40,146 bases of DNA from an uncultured Prevotella sp. (GCA_900539625.1 UQCW01000022.1:1-40146); one strand, 5' to 3'; shown: positions 8,014 through 17,500, counted from the first letter of the stretch. Notes: generated by a model not told the origin, from the sequence alone. Numbers and translations are program-made.

Positions 8014-9211
8014 CTTTCTGATGTGTTAATGTGATATAATATATAAATTGTTTCCTTGCTCTGTTTCACGTCTGCCTTGATGTGCCCCCGTATGAAAGGG
8101 GAAGATGTATAACCAACGGTGCCGACTATAAAGGGAAGGAGTTATTTCTCACTAAAATCACGGAGGAACAACAAGCCGCAATGCCATCTATACAAATTCC
8201 TGGACTTAAGAGTTTTAATGAAGATACAAGGTCTTCCGTTTGAACGCAGTCTGGTTTCAGCCAGTACATCGGCCAATCCCCCCTTGTTTGATTAAATTCT
8301 GCAAATGCCCTAACTGGCAACAGACAGGGCGCACTGAGACTTTGCCTCAGCCAATCTCCATTATTTTTCTGCTGGTCCGAACTATTCCGGCAACTCAAGG
8401 GCATAAAAAAAGCGTGAACCGTCCGTTGTCCGATCCACACTCTGAGGCCGTGAGAAGTGCCCTATACTGCTGAACGAACAACAGTATAGCCCACGCCGAT
8501 ATGATATACCACACATTTTGCACATATTCTCCTTCAACGACATATACACGCCAACGTCTCCGCATAAAAAAACATGCGGAGTTGACAAATATAAAGCACA
8601 GAAGGATTTTTTCGCAAAACGAAATAATCACATCCCGGAGCATCTACCGTTGCTAAGTTCGAGGCAGCATAGCTTCTAAAATTTCTCACGTTTCAGAGTG
8701 TCTGCTGAACATTAGCGCTTGTAAACGCTTTCATTATGTCTGGACCATCTCAATCCCACCTATACACCCTCTTGCGTACAGCCTTTAATATTCTGTTACG
8801 CTTCGCACGGCGTGGGTTGCCAACACATATATGATGAAGAGATAGGAAGCGTCTTCCTTCTTTTCCATATATTATATCAGGCTTGATAGTCCGCCACAAA
8901 GGTATGAAATATTTTTTATGGAACACTCTTTTTCTAAAAAAAATCGAAATGAGTTTCAATAAATGTATGCTGCACACTCTCCATTACTCCCTTCATTCCC
9001 CTGTAATTTCCAATTTGATACGCCACAAGCACTCCGCATATGGCATAAAATTTGTAATTTTGCCGTAACTTACGTTTGGTAGGCCCAACATGAGGAACCG
9101 CATTTCATCACACTGGGACATTTGCCAAAAGAATGCCGGCCATACGGCAGGATTTTCTGTAAATCCAAACGGATTCCACAGGGGATTCCTGCACTATAAA
9201 ACTTTTTGATC
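8014..9211. other. 1.2-kb intergenic region, no recognisable gene
   Basis: Short open frames exist on both strands (for example 8126-8440 minus, 104 codons), but they overlap each other, lack recognisable domains and have no operon context. The AT-rich part near 8014-8050 probably holds the promoter of the block that starts at 8013, though I find no clean TTTG/TAnnTTTG pair there. An isolated TAATTTTG lies at 9055-9062 (plus). The sequence may be decayed gene DNA. Confidence 0.5.
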
Positions 9212-9399
9212 AGTAATGGTGAAAGAATAAGTTGAGCAATTTTGACCTGTATTTTTGTTGGTTTTGGAATTTGGAAGAGGGAGCATAGCGGGCTATGTGA
9301 CCGATGACAAATTTCAAAAGCGGCAAAAAGACAGGGCATAAGAAATAACTCCTTATTCCTACTCCACAAAATTGGTCAAGTTATTTTTTTACCATTACT
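9212..9399. mobile_element. MITE-like element, full-length copy 1
   Basis: A 188-base element bounded by AGTAATGGT and its complement ACCATTACT. The terminal inverted repeats extend inward about 25-30 bases with a few mismatches (GAAAGAATAAGTTGAGCAAT left; the right arm ends TTGGTCAAGTTATTTTTTTA). There is no coding capacity. A nearly identical copy lies in inverted orientation at 14723-14903 and shortened copies at 22756 and 25999. The internal segment contains a small palindrome CATAGCGGGCTATG. The right end is only 18 bases from the parC start codon. Confidence 0.85.
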
Positions 9400-9417
9400 C
9401 ATCTACCCAACAACCAC

Positions 9418-12141
9418 ATGAGCGACGATATTAAGGATTTCAACGAGACAACAACAGAGGCACACAGCTCCTACCAACCAGGAGATGCCAAGACCGAAAC
9501 GGCCAAACACCAATTGACGGGCATGTACCAAAACTGGTTTTTGGATTATGCCTCGTATGTGATTCTGGAACGCGCCGTGCCTCATTTGGTTGACGGACTG
9601 AAGCCGGTGCAGAGGCGCATCCTCCACACGATGAAGACGCTCGACGACGGACGATACTCGAAGGTGGCGAACATCGTGGGACAGGCCATGCAATACCACC
9701 CACACGGCGATGCCTCCATCAGCGACGCCTTAGTGCAGTTGGGACAGAAGGATTATCTCATCGACACGCAGGGCAACTGGGGTAACATCCTCACGGGCGA
9801 CTCGGCGGCGGCCTCGCGATATATCGAGGCGCGTCTTTCGAAGTTTGCGCTCGACGTGCTTTTCAATCCTAAGACCACGGAATGGAAACTCTCTTACGAC
9901 GGACGCAAGAAGGAACCTGTGGCCCTGCCGGTGAAGTTTCCGCTGCTACTGGCGCAAGGGGCTGAGGGCATCGCCGTGGGATTGTCGGCCAAGATTCTGC
10001 CACACAATTTCGGAGAGATATGCGACGCAGCTGTCAGCTATCTCCACGGAGAGGAGTTCCACCTTTACCCCGACTTCCTGACGGGCGGCTCCATCGACGT
10101 GTCGCGCTACAACGATGGTCTTCGCGGCGGCGTGGTGAAGGTACGTGCCACGATTGAAAAGCTCGACAACAAGACGCTCGTCATCCGCGAAATCCCTTAC
10201 GGCAAGACCACTTCCACGGTCATCGACAGCATTCTGCGTGCCAACGAAAAGGGGAAAATCAAGATACGAAAGGTGGAGGACAACACGGCGGCGCATGCCG
10301 AAATCCTCGTGCACCTCTCGCCCGGAACGAGCTCCGACAAGGCCATCGACGCGCTCTTTGCCTTCACCGACTGCGAAGTGAACATTTCGCCAAACTGCTG
10401 CGTGATTGACGACAAGAAGCCGAAGTTCCTGACGGTGTCTGACGTGTTGCGCCGCTCGGTCGACAACACACGCGAACTCCTGCGCCGTGAACTCCTCATC
10501 CGCCGCGGCGAACTCTTCGAGAGCCTGCATTTTGCCTCTCTGGAACGCATCTTCATCGAGGAGCGCATCTATAAGGACAAAGGCTTCGAACAGGCACCAA
10601 ACATGGATGCCGCTTGCGAGCACATCGACAAGAGACTGACGCCATACTATCCGCAGTTTGTGCGCGAAGTGACGAAGGACGACATTCTCCGACTGATGGA
10701 CATCAAGATGGCCCGCATCCTGAAATTCAACAAGGACAAGGCCGACGAGCTCATTGCACGCATGAAAGAAGAGATTGCACGCATTGATGCCGACCTGAAC
10801 AACATGACGGAGGTGACGGTCAACTGGTTCCGACTCCTCCATGAGAAATATGCCCACGAACATCCGCGCCGCACGGAAATCAGAAGTTTCGACACGATCG
10901 AAGCGACGAAGGTGATTGAGGCCAACGAGAAGCTCTTCATCAACCGCGCCGACGGCTTCATGGGAACGGGCCTGAAAAAGGACGAGTTTGTTGACAACTG
11001 CTCGCCCATCGACGACGTGATTATTTTCTACCGCGACGGCACCTACAAGGTGACGCGCGTGCAGGAGAAGGTTTTCATCGGCGAAACGGAACGCTCGAAA
11101 GCCGAGAAGCGCAAGGCGGAAGTGATACACATCGCCGTGTTCAAGAAAAACGACAAACGCACTATATATAATGTGGTCTATCGCGATGGCAAGGCTGGAG
11201 CGTGCTATATCAAGCGCTTCAACGTGACATCTATCACGCACGACCGCGAATATGACCTGACAACGGGCGAAGCGGGCAGCCGCGTGCTCTATTTCACCGC
11301 CAACCCGAACGGCGAGGCCGAAGTGGTGAAGGTCACGCTGAGACCCAACCCGAAACTGCGCCGCATCTTCTTTGAAAAGGACTTTGGCGAAATCCTCGTC
11401 AAGGGGCGCCAGAGCCGTGGCAATCTTCTCACGCGACTGGACGTTCACAAAGTGACGCTCAAGGCACATGGTGCCTCAACGCTGGGCGGTCGCAAGGTGT
11501 GGTTTGATGCCGACGTGCAGCGCCTCAACTATGACGAACGCGGCCAGTATCTCGGAGAATTTCATTCTGACGACCTCGTGCTCGTTGTGCTCAAAAACGG
11601 GGATTTCTACACCACTAACTTTGACCTCAACAACCACTACGAACCGACGGGCATCCTGCGCGTGGAGAAGTTCGACGAAGAGAAAGTGTGGACGGCCGTG
11701 CTCTTTGATGCCGACCAGCAGGGCTTTGCCTATGTGAAACGCTTCACGCTGGAACGCACCGCGCAGACGCGCCATCTGAACTTCCTCGGCGAAAACCCCA
11801 ATTCGCAGTTTGTTTTGCTCACCGACACGGTTTATCCACGCCTAAAAGTGGTTTACGGCGGCGCCGATGCCTTCCGCGATGCCTTGGAAGTGGACGTGGA
11901 GAGCTACATCGGCGTGAAGAGTTTCAAGGCCAAGGGAAAGCGCCTCACCACGTGTGCCGTTGACCACATTGAAGAACTCGAACCGCTGCGCCTGCCCGAA
12001 CCGGAACCGCAAGAGGGTGCCGAAGAGGAGGAGGGCGACGAGGAAACGCCAGACAAACAGGAGGCCGAAGGAACGCCAGGCAACGAGGAAACGCGCGGAG
12101 ACGTCCTGGACGAAGTTACGGGACAAGGACGCTTGTTCTGA
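9418..12141 (+). CDS. parC: DNA topoisomerase IV subunit A (ParC)
   Basis: A 907-residue type IIA topoisomerase breakage-reunion subunit; with ParE it decatenates daughter chromosomes. The start YASYVILERAVPHLVDGLKP is the conserved GyrA/ParC entry motif. The catalytic tyrosine is Tyr135 in AAASRYIEAR (codon 9820-9822). The middle part is the tower/coiled-coil region, and the C-terminal half (from about 490) contains beta-pinwheel strands. The last 50 residues or so are highly acidic (EEEEGDEE...). Length and the MSDDIKDFNE start fit Bacteroidota ParC rather than GyrA, but the two are paralogues. parE is not in the window. The leader is very short: a MITE-like element ends 18 bases before the ATG, so the promoter lies in or beyond that element. 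A long minus-strand open frame over this gene is a codon-bias shadow. Confidence 0.9.
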   Translation: MSDDIKDFNETTTEAHSSYQPGDAKTETAKHQLTGMYQNWFLDYASYVILERAVPHLVDGLKPVQRRILHTMKTLDDGRYSKVANIVGQAMQYHPHGDASISDALVQLGQKDYLIDTQGNWGNILTGDSAAASRYIEARLSKFALDVLFNPKTTEWKLSYDGRKKEPVALPVKFPLLLAQGAEGIAVGLSAKILPHNFGEICDAAVSYLHGEEFHLYPDFLTGGSIDVSRYNDGLRGGVVKVRATIEKLDNKTLVIREIPYGKTTSTVIDSILRANEKGKIKIRKVEDNTAAHAEILVHLSPGTSSDKAIDALFAFTDCEVNISPNCCVIDDKKPKFLTVSDVLRRSVDNTRELLRRELLIRRGELFESLHFASLERIFIEERIYKDKGFEQAPNMDAACEHIDKRLTPYYPQFVREVTKDDILRLMDIKMARILKFNKDKADELIARMKEEIARIDADLNNMTEVTVNWFRLLHEKYAHEHPRRTEIRSFDTIEATKVIEANEKLFINRADGFMGTGLKKDEFVDNCSPIDDVIIFYRDGTYKVTRVQEKVFIGETERSKAEKRKAEVIHIAVFKKNDKRTIYNVVYRDGKAGACYIKRFNVTSITHDREYDLTTGEAGSRVLYFTANPNGEAEVVKVTLRPNPKLRRIFFEKDFGEILVKGRQSRGNLLTRLDVHKVTLKAHGASTLGGRKVWFDADVQRLNYDERGQYLGEFHSDDLVLVVLKNGDFYTTNFDLNNHYEPTGILRVEKFDEEKVWTAVLFDADQQGFAYVKRFTLERTAQTRHLNFLGENPNSQFVLLTDTVYPRLKVVYGGADAFRDALEVDVESYIGVKSFKAKGKRLTTCAVDHIEELEPLRLPEPEPQEGAEEEEGDEETPDKQEAEGTPGNEETRGDVLDEVTGQGRLF

Positions 12142-12189
12142 GCGCCAATCGGTTCGCCGAGATTTCCAGGCGGCACAAGAATTTGCCGA

Positions 12190-12270
12190 GCAGGAGAACT
12201 CCTGCCGAAAACATAAAACAAGTACTGGCCAGTACTTTGATGGGCCAGTACGAAATTCGAACACCAACTT
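12190..12270. repeat. Hairpins after parC, with AAGTWGGTG half-site
   Basis: Two inverted repeats lie in the 135-base gap after parC: GCAGGAG/CTCCTGC at 12190-12205 and GTACTGGCC/GGCCAGTAC at 12222-12230 and 12243-12251. Neither is followed by a T run, so terminator activity is uncertain. The bases 12252-12270, read on the minus strand, give TAAGTTGGTGTTCGAATTT, a single arm of the AAGTAGGTG repeat family. Confidence 0.5.
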
Positions 12271-12276
12271 ATCAAT

Positions 12277-12903
12277 ATGAGTCAAACAACATGCAGAGTA
12301 TGCGGCCAGGTCTATCCTGACAGCCAAAAGAGTTGTCCGCGCTGCGGATGCCAGCAAGGGGCAGCCATTCCTGCATACCTGCGGTGTAAACGTTGCGGAA
12401 CGGTGTTGCCGTCAAGCCTGCGCAACTGTCCCCAATGCGGACAGGGCATCTCGCCAAAAACGGCGAGCGTGGTGCTTTTCCGGGAACTGGCCAACGGACA
12501 AGGCGGACAGACTGGAAGCCGCACGCCAAGCGACGCAGCCAACAGCCAGAAAGCCACCAAGAGCAACGCTCCCAAACGCGCTGCACAACCGGCCGACAAG
12601 CGCCGCAAGACACTGCTGTGGGCCGCAAGCATCGCGGCGGTCGCATTGCTACTGACGGGCGAGACTTTCTTGGTGAAGAGCATCTACGCCAATGTCACCT
12701 ATCGCGAATGTCTCGACCTCTGGAACTGCGGCGGTTCGGTGGCGGCCAACAAGCGCACGCCCGACCCCGTTTATGAAGGCACCATTGAGGAAACGCCCGT
12801 CGACTCGCTGAATGACATCGACATCAGACGCGCCGCGCAAACGGATTCCATTGACCGCATTGAAGCCATAGATGAATCCACCCCCGACAGTCTGGCGTTC
12901 TAA
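12277..12903 (+). CDS. Double zinc-ribbon, single-TM protein
   Basis: A 208-residue protein. Two zinc-ribbon modules open it: C6/C9/C20/C23 and C37/C40/C51/C54, each CxxCG...CPxCG. A polar, Lys/Ala-rich linker (about 60-110) leads to one transmembrane helix at 112-133 (TLLWAASIAAVALLLTGETF). The C-terminal 75 residues are acidic and probably extracytoplasmic. No enzymatic motif. The layout (N-terminal cytoplasmic zinc ribbons, linker, one TM helix, outer tail) recurs in two other proteins of this window. It sits 135 bases after parC and before a second small membrane protein and cysN; a link to either is not evident. Function unknown. Confidence 0.75.
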   Translation: MSQTTCRVCGQVYPDSQKSCPRCGCQQGAAIPAYLRCKRCGTVLPSSLRNCPQCGQGISPKTASVVLFRELANGQGGQTGSRTPSDAANSQKATKSNAPKRAAQPADKRRKTLLWAASIAAVALLLTGETFLVKSIYANVTYRECLDLWNCGGSVAANKRTPDPVYEGTIEETPVDSLNDIDIRRAAQTDSIDRIEAIDESTPDSLAF

Positions 12904-12929
12904 GTTATGCTCTCCAATACATGCTGAAT

Positions 12930-13196
12930 ATGTCAAACAACCATTCCACCGACACGGCGTCTGTTTCACACACCACCGTTCAACACAACAGAATACAGAG
13001 GACCGAGGAGCGCATCGAAGCCATACAGCGCCGCATTCCCCTACGCACTCTCTTCGTGACGCTGGCCGTTTTGCTGGCCGTCATCGTGTTTTTCTGCGCC
13101 CGCAGCGAAGGAGTCAAGCAAGGGCAACGCGATGCACGCGAGAAAATTGAAGCTGAAAACGATTTGACGGCAGGGCCAAACAGCCTGCTGCAATAA
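12930..13196 (+). CDS. Small single-TM protein
   Basis: About 88 residues if started at the ATG at 12930 (MSNNHSTD...); an alternative ATG lies in frame at 12921. The N-terminus is polar, one transmembrane helix follows (TLFVTLAVLLAVIVFFCA), then a short charged tail (EGVKQGQRDAREKIEAEN). It ends 12 bases before cysN, so the two are probably cotranscribed. That is notable because cysD normally occupies this place. No family recognised. Confidence 0.6.
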   Translation: MSNNHSTDTASVSHTTVQHNRIQRTEERIEAIQRRIPLRTLFVTLAVLLAVIVFFCARSEGVKQGQRDAREKIEAENDLTAGPNSLLQ

Positions 13197-13208
13197 ACAC
13201 TATATATA

Positions 13209-14723
13209 ATGAACAATACGAACAACCCAAATAGCGAAGCAACCGTCATCGACGGCAAAAAGCTCTCCATCGAGGAATATCTTGACCAAGACGAAAAGAA
13301 GGATCTCCTGCGCTTTCTAACCGCAGGCTCTGTTGACGACGGCAAATCAACGCTCATCGGTCGCCTGCTCTTCGATTCGAAAAAACTCTATGAAGACCAG
13401 TTGGCAGCGCTCGAACGCGACTCGAAGCGCATTGGCAACGCCGGCGAACACATCGACTATGCCCTGCTCTGCGATGGTCTGAAAGCTGAACGCGAACAAG
13501 GCATCACCATCGACGTGGCCTACCGCTATTTCTCAACCAACAAGCGCAAGTTCATCATCGCCGACACGCCGGGACATGAACAATACACGCGCAACATGAT
13601 CACGGGCGGCTCGACGGCCAACCTGGCGGTCATCCTCGTGGACGCTCGCACAGGCGTCATCACGCAGACGCGCCGCCACACGTTCCTCGTTTCGCTCCTC
13701 GGCATCAAACACATCATTTTGGCGGTCAACAAGATGGACCTCGTTGACTACTCTCAAGAGGTATTCAACAACATCGTGAGCGACTTCCAAACTTTCATCG
13801 CGCCCTTCCAGGTGCCCGACGTGAAGTGTATCCCGCTTTCAGCCCTCGAAGGCGACAATGTCGTGACCCACTCTAAGCGCACGCCGTGGTATGATGGGCC
13901 GAGCATCCTGCAATATCTCGAAGAAGTGGAAATCGGCAACGACCACAATCTCCAGGACTTCCGCTTTCCGGTGCAATACGTGTTGCGCCCCAACCTCGAC
14001 TTCCGCGGATTCTGCGGAAAGGTGGCTTCGGGCGTGGTGCGCAAAGGCGACCGCATCATGGCGCTACCCAGCGGAAAGACGAGTTGCGTGAAGCGCATCG
14101 TGACTTACGACGGTGACCTCGACTATGCTTTCCCGCCCCAGAGCGTTACCTTGCAACTGGAGGATGAAATCGACATTTCGCGCGGCGAGATGATCATTAA
14201 ATGCCCAGATGACATGGCGGAGAACGCTGGAACGGCCAAGGCGCTGCCCAACGGTCCGCACATCGGCCGACATTTCGAAGCCACCATCGTCTGGATGGAC
14301 GAGGAACCGATGGACCCCAACAAGTCGTTTTATCTCAAACACACCACCAACACCACACGCTGCCGCTTTGACCACTTCAAATATAAAGTGGACGTCAACA
14401 CGCTGGAACGCTCGCAGGTTGACCGCCTGACGCTCAACGAAATCGGACGCGCCGTGATGGTCACGTCGAAGGAGCTCTTCTTTGATGCCTACAAGGACAA
14501 CAAACCGACGGGTGCCTTTATCATCATCGACCCCATCACCAACAACACTTCGGCCGTCGGCATGATTGCAGCCCCCGTGGAGGAAAATGAATTGCACGCC
14601 GACGAGGCCCTGCCAACCATCGACCTCAAAGCGCTCGGCATCGCGCCAGAACACTACGAGGCCATCGAGAAAGCCGTGAAGGCGCTCGAAAAACAAGGAC
14701 TGGCCATCGTGGTGAAGAAATAA
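13209..14723 (+). CDS. cysN: Sulfate adenylyltransferase subunit 1 (CysN)
   Basis: A 504-residue GTPase that drives ATP sulfurylase: with CysD it makes adenosine 5'-phosphosulfate from ATP and sulfate at the cost of GTP. G-motifs are intact: G1 GSVDDGKS (40-47), G3 DTPGHEQYTRNM, G4 NKMD. The EF-Tu-like beta-barrel domains follow (FRFPVQYVLRPNLDFRGFCG and later). There is no CysC (APS kinase) fusion at the C-terminus. The neighbour upstream is a small membrane protein, not cysD; cysQ and an SLC13 permease lie about 4.6 kb downstream. The stop codon TAA at 14721-14723 abuts a MITE-like element. The cytoplasmic role is well known; the missing cysD neighbour is the odd point. Confidence 0.92.
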   Translation: MNNTNNPNSEATVIDGKKLSIEEYLDQDEKKDLLRFLTAGSVDDGKSTLIGRLLFDSKKLYEDQLAALERDSKRIGNAGEHIDYALLCDGLKAEREQGITIDVAYRYFSTNKRKFIIADTPGHEQYTRNMITGGSTANLAVILVDARTGVITQTRRHTFLVSLLGIKHIILAVNKMDLVDYSQEVFNNIVSDFQTFIAPFQVPDVKCIPLSALEGDNVVTHSKRTPWYDGPSILQYLEEVEIGNDHNLQDFRFPVQYVLRPNLDFRGFCGKVASGVVRKGDRIMALPSGKTSCVKRIVTYDGDLDYAFPPQSVTLQLEDEIDISRGEMIIKCPDDMAENAGTAKALPNGPHIGRHFEATIVWMDEEPMDPNKSFYLKHTTNTTRCRFDHFKYKVDVNTLERSQVDRLTLNEIGRAVMVTSKELFFDAYKDNKPTGAFIIIDPITNNTSAVGMIAAPVEENELHADEALPTIDLKALGIAPEHYEAIEKAVKALEKQGLAIVVKK

Positions 14724-14903
14724 GTAATGGTAAAAAAATAACTTGACCAATTTTGTGGAATAAGGAGTTATTTCCTATACCCTGTATTTTTCCGTTTTTG
14801 AAATTTGTCATCGGTCACATAGCCCGCTATGCTCCCTCTTCCAAATTCCAAAACCAACAAAAATACAGGTCAAAATTGCCCAACTTATTCTTTCACCATT
14901 ACT
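14723..14903. mobile_element. MITE-like element, full-length copy 2 (inverted)
   Basis: A 181-base element with AGTAATGGT tips, nearly identical along its length to the reverse complement of 9212-9399 (including the internal CATAGCGGGCTATG palindrome). It begins on the last base of the cysN stop codon. No open frame. With copy 1 it forms a long inverted repeat around parC-cysN. Confidence 0.85.
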
Positions 14904-14934
14904 AAACCCGACTTCTGTCTTGAAACATAAAAAA

Positions 14935-14976
14935 CGGCAGGTCAACTCCAAGCATGAGTTGGCCTGCCGCTTTTGT
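14935..14976 (-). terminator. Bidirectional terminator, sulfatase / cysN
   Basis: The stem CGGCAGGTCAACTC (14935-14948) pairs with 14956-14969 with one G-T wobble, loop CAAGCAT. On the minus strand it is followed by six T's, so it terminates the sulfatase gene ending at 14994. On the plus strand a CTTTT run follows, so it may also stop cysN transcripts. Confidence 0.85.
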
Positions 14977-14993
14977 TAAGTAACGGCGAAGGT

Positions 14994-17291
14994 TCAATGA
15001 AGGTAAATCTTGTAACTGTCGCTGGATGCCTTGACAATGTAGAAGCCGTTTGGCACAGCGTTGACATTCTTCATGCGTCTGCCCTTGGTGTCATACAATT
15101 TCACACCGACGACACTTGCCAACTCCTGCCGCGTCATGTGGCGGACATCGGCTTCAAGCGTTTCAATTCCTGTCACGGGATTCGACACACTGGTGAACTT
15201 GTAGATGCTTCCCGGGTCTGTGATGTTGTTGCCTGAATAGGTGGAAATCACCCACTTCATATTGGCTGCCGCACCATTTCCTGTACCGCGGTCGTTCATC
15301 AAGATGCCGTCACTGGCAAAACTGTAATATCCCTCTGTTCCAGTCATAATGACCTGAAACTCTCCTGCCTTTTCTGTGGCGTATTGCAGAAAAGGCATTT
15401 CCACGATGGGCGACGGATTGCCTTTGTTCCACGAAGAGCCCGCCTTGCCTTTTACATAGTCAACTGGCTCCCCCTGGTAGGTGTACAGACGAAAGTGCAT
15501 ATCGTCTGAGCCTGGCATCATGTAAAAGAGCTGCTTATATTGCGTGGTGTCTTTGTAGGCTTTCGTGGCGCATTGCAGGGCGTTGTAACCATTGTATTTT
15601 CCTTGGGTCCAATAGAAAGCCCCTGCAGGACGCTTGTCGCTGATGGTGTAATAATGGCACTTGTCGGCCGTGCTGTATTCAAACACCTTTGAAGGTTCAA
15701 CGGGGTCGCCTGCGCTCACGATTTGCTGGCCGTCGACTGGCCACGGCACCAGTTCTCCAGTTGCTATGATGGTCGGGCGCTGCGCCCCATAGCTGATGAG
15801 CGAGTCGGTGAGTTCCTGCGCCAGGCTCATCGTGAGTTCCGGCATCGCCTTGGCGAGGTTGTTGCGTTCGCCGATGTCCTCCTTCACGTTATAAAGCCGA
15901 CGCTCCTGATTTGCCCAGAAATAAATGAGGTGGTAGTCGCCCTTCATGATGGCAGAATATGTGCCATATCCTTCCGCTCTGTCCTGGCTCTCGCCCCAAC
16001 GGTTGGGATAGTGCCACACCAACGTGCGTTCGCGGCGAAGCTGCGGATTGCGGAGCACGTCAACAAAGCTCTTGCCGTCAACAGTCTGCGAGCATTTGTA
16101 GTCCTTAGCCCCCGCCATTTCCAAAATCGTTGGGAAGAAATCCTCAATGCCCACGCGGTTGGGGTTTTCCGTACCGCCCTGCGTCACGCCTGGCCAATAC
16201 ACCATCATCGGTTCGTGGATGCCGCCTTCGTAAGCCGAGCCCTTACCGGCACGTGCAGGATAGCTCTGGTCGTAGTTGGCACGTCCCTGCCGCACACTGA
16301 CCGCCTGCCCACCATTGTCCGACATGAAAAGCAAGATGGTGTTTTTCGCCACCTCTGGACGTGCTTCCAGATAGTCCATAATCTTTCCGAGACTCTCATC
16401 CATGCCTTCAATCAAAGCGGCATGGTTGATTTCTTGCTTGTTGAGATTGGCTTGTAACTGCTCATCGTAAACGCCCTGTCCGTTGGCCTGCATATAGTTG
16501 GACGTGAAGCGAGAATCGGGATTGTATGGCGTGTGGATAGCATAGTGGGACATGTAGAGATAAAACGGCTGCTTCTTTTCAATGGGCACATCCATCGCCA
16601 GCATGGCCTCTTGCGTCAGGGCATCGGTCAGGAAGGTTCCTTTCGCATAATATTTCTCCAAGCCCTGCACATGAGAAAGTCCGGAACCATAGTTATCCTG
16701 GGCCAGATAACTGGCAGGGGATCCATTGGCACCGCCTGCAATGTTCACGTCAAAGCCGAATGCCCTCGGGTTCTCGCCCGCTGTGCCGATAGCGCCCCAA
16801 TGGGCCTTTCCGCAATGGATAGTGTAATAACCGTTGTTCTTGAGCAACTGCGGCAGCGCCGTTGCCAATGCCGTGTTCTTAAGGTCACGGGCCGATGTCA
16901 CGGTGTCGGGCTGCAAACCGTTGTAGTTCCAGTCGGGCATTTTTAGGCGGCCGCCAGAGGCGTCAGTCGCGTTGTCGTATTGAAGTGTCCAGTTGGTCAC
17001 GCGATGGCGGGCCGGGTTCATGCCCGTCATCAGGCTGCATCTGGAAGGCGAAGAAATCGCACTGGCATAAGCCTGCGTGAACTTCACGCCCATCTTGGCC
17101 ATGCGCTCCATGTTGGGCGTGCGATAGCGATGGTTGAGCGCCGTCGTGTCTTTATAGAAAGGCACTGATGTTTCCTGCCATCCCATATCGTCCACCAAGA
17201 AGAGAATGATGTTGGGCTTCTCACTCGTTTGGGCGATTGCGGCCATAGTCCCGGCCAAAGCGGCTCCTGAAGCAAGTAAAAACTTTTTCAT
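14994..17291 (-). CDS. Exported serine-type sulfatase with T9SS-like tail
   Basis: A 765-residue secreted sulfatase, releasing sulfate from sulfated glycans or other esters. Signal peptide at 1-20 (AIA|Q). Metal ligands are in LVDDMG (Asp34, Asp35). The active-site motif is S80-S81-P82-S83-R84, followed by CSLMTG. Ser80 replaces the usual Cys, so a radical-SAM maturase of the anSME type must oxidise it to formylglycine; none is in the window. The sulfatase fold runs to about residue 500, and a beta domain follows. The last 60 residues (VKLYDTKGRRMKNVN...GFYIVKA...KIYL) look like a T9SS type A sorting domain, suggesting export by T9SS and surface anchoring or release. Substrate cannot be told from sequence. 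It is transcribed divergently from porX, with a consensus promoter at 17384-17414 and a terminator after it. Confidence 0.92.
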   Translation of the reverse strand: MKKFLLASGAALAGTMAAIAQTSEKPNIILFLVDDMGWQETSVPFYKDTTALNHRYRTPNMERMAKMGVKFTQAYASAISSPSRCSLMTGMNPARHRVTNWTLQYDNATDASGGRLKMPDWNYNGLQPDTVTSARDLKNTALATALPQLLKNNGYYTIHCGKAHWGAIGTAGENPRAFGFDVNIAGGANGSPASYLAQDNYGSGLSHVQGLEKYYAKGTFLTDALTQEAMLAMDVPIEKKQPFYLYMSHYAIHTPYNPDSRFTSNYMQANGQGVYDEQLQANLNKQEINHAALIEGMDESLGKIMDYLEARPEVAKNTILLFMSDNGGQAVSVRQGRANYDQSYPARAGKGSAYEGGIHEPMMVYWPGVTQGGTENPNRVGIEDFFPTILEMAGAKDYKCSQTVDGKSFVDVLRNPQLRRERTLVWHYPNRWGESQDRAEGYGTYSAIMKGDYHLIYFWANQERRLYNVKEDIGERNNLAKAMPELTMSLAQELTDSLISYGAQRPTIIATGELVPWPVDGQQIVSAGDPVEPSKVFEYSTADKCHYYTISDKRPAGAFYWTQGKYNGYNALQCATKAYKDTTQYKQLFYMMPGSDDMHFRLYTYQGEPVDYVKGKAGSSWNKGNPSPIVEMPFLQYATEKAGEFQVIMTGTEGYYSFASDGILMNDRGTGNGAAANMKWVISTYSGNNITDPGSIYKFTSVSNPVTGIETLEADVRHMTRQELASVVGVKLYDTKGRRMKNVNAVPNGFYIVKASSDSYKIYLH

Positions 17292-17383
17292 GTGATTTAT
17301 TGGTTAATGGTTGAATATTGCTGGGAAGCATGTCGCAGAAAAGAAAGGCATAAATCCATACTTCCCAAACTGAGGAACACCAA

Positions 17384-17414
17384 CAAAGTTAGCGTAAATA
17401 TATTATATATCAAA
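17384..17414 (-). promoter_or_regulatory. Consensus Bacteroidota promoter of the sulfatase
   Basis: On the minus strand: -33 TTTG (complement of CAAA 17411-17414), a 19-base spacer (17392-17410) and -7 TAACTTTG (complement of 17384-17391). This matches the TTTG-N19-TAnnTTTG consensus of Bacteroidota primary promoters exactly. The start codon is about 90 bases downstream at 17291. Confidence 0.8.
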
Positions 17415-17500
17415 GTCCTGCACTGATTTCCATCCCTTCAGAAAACACCGAAAGCACTGCAACACGCACCAAGAATAAGACTTATTAACCGGAACATCAA

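Noticed and set aside
8126..8440. A 104-codon minus-strand gene in the 1.2-kb gap
   Set aside because: No signal, domain or operon context; overlaps other equally poor frames on both strands. May be decayed DNA.
9946..11469. A 507-codon open frame on the minus strand inside parC
   Set aside because: It lies wholly antisense to a well-supported gene, its protein is low in recognisable motifs and rich in His/Val/Arg, and it follows from the codon bias of parC. Antisense shadow.
13209..14723. EF-Tu or a CysNC fusion
   Set aside because: Motif DTPGHEQYTRNM and GSVDDGKSTLIGRLLFDS are CysN-type, and the 504-residue length leaves no room for an APS kinase domain.
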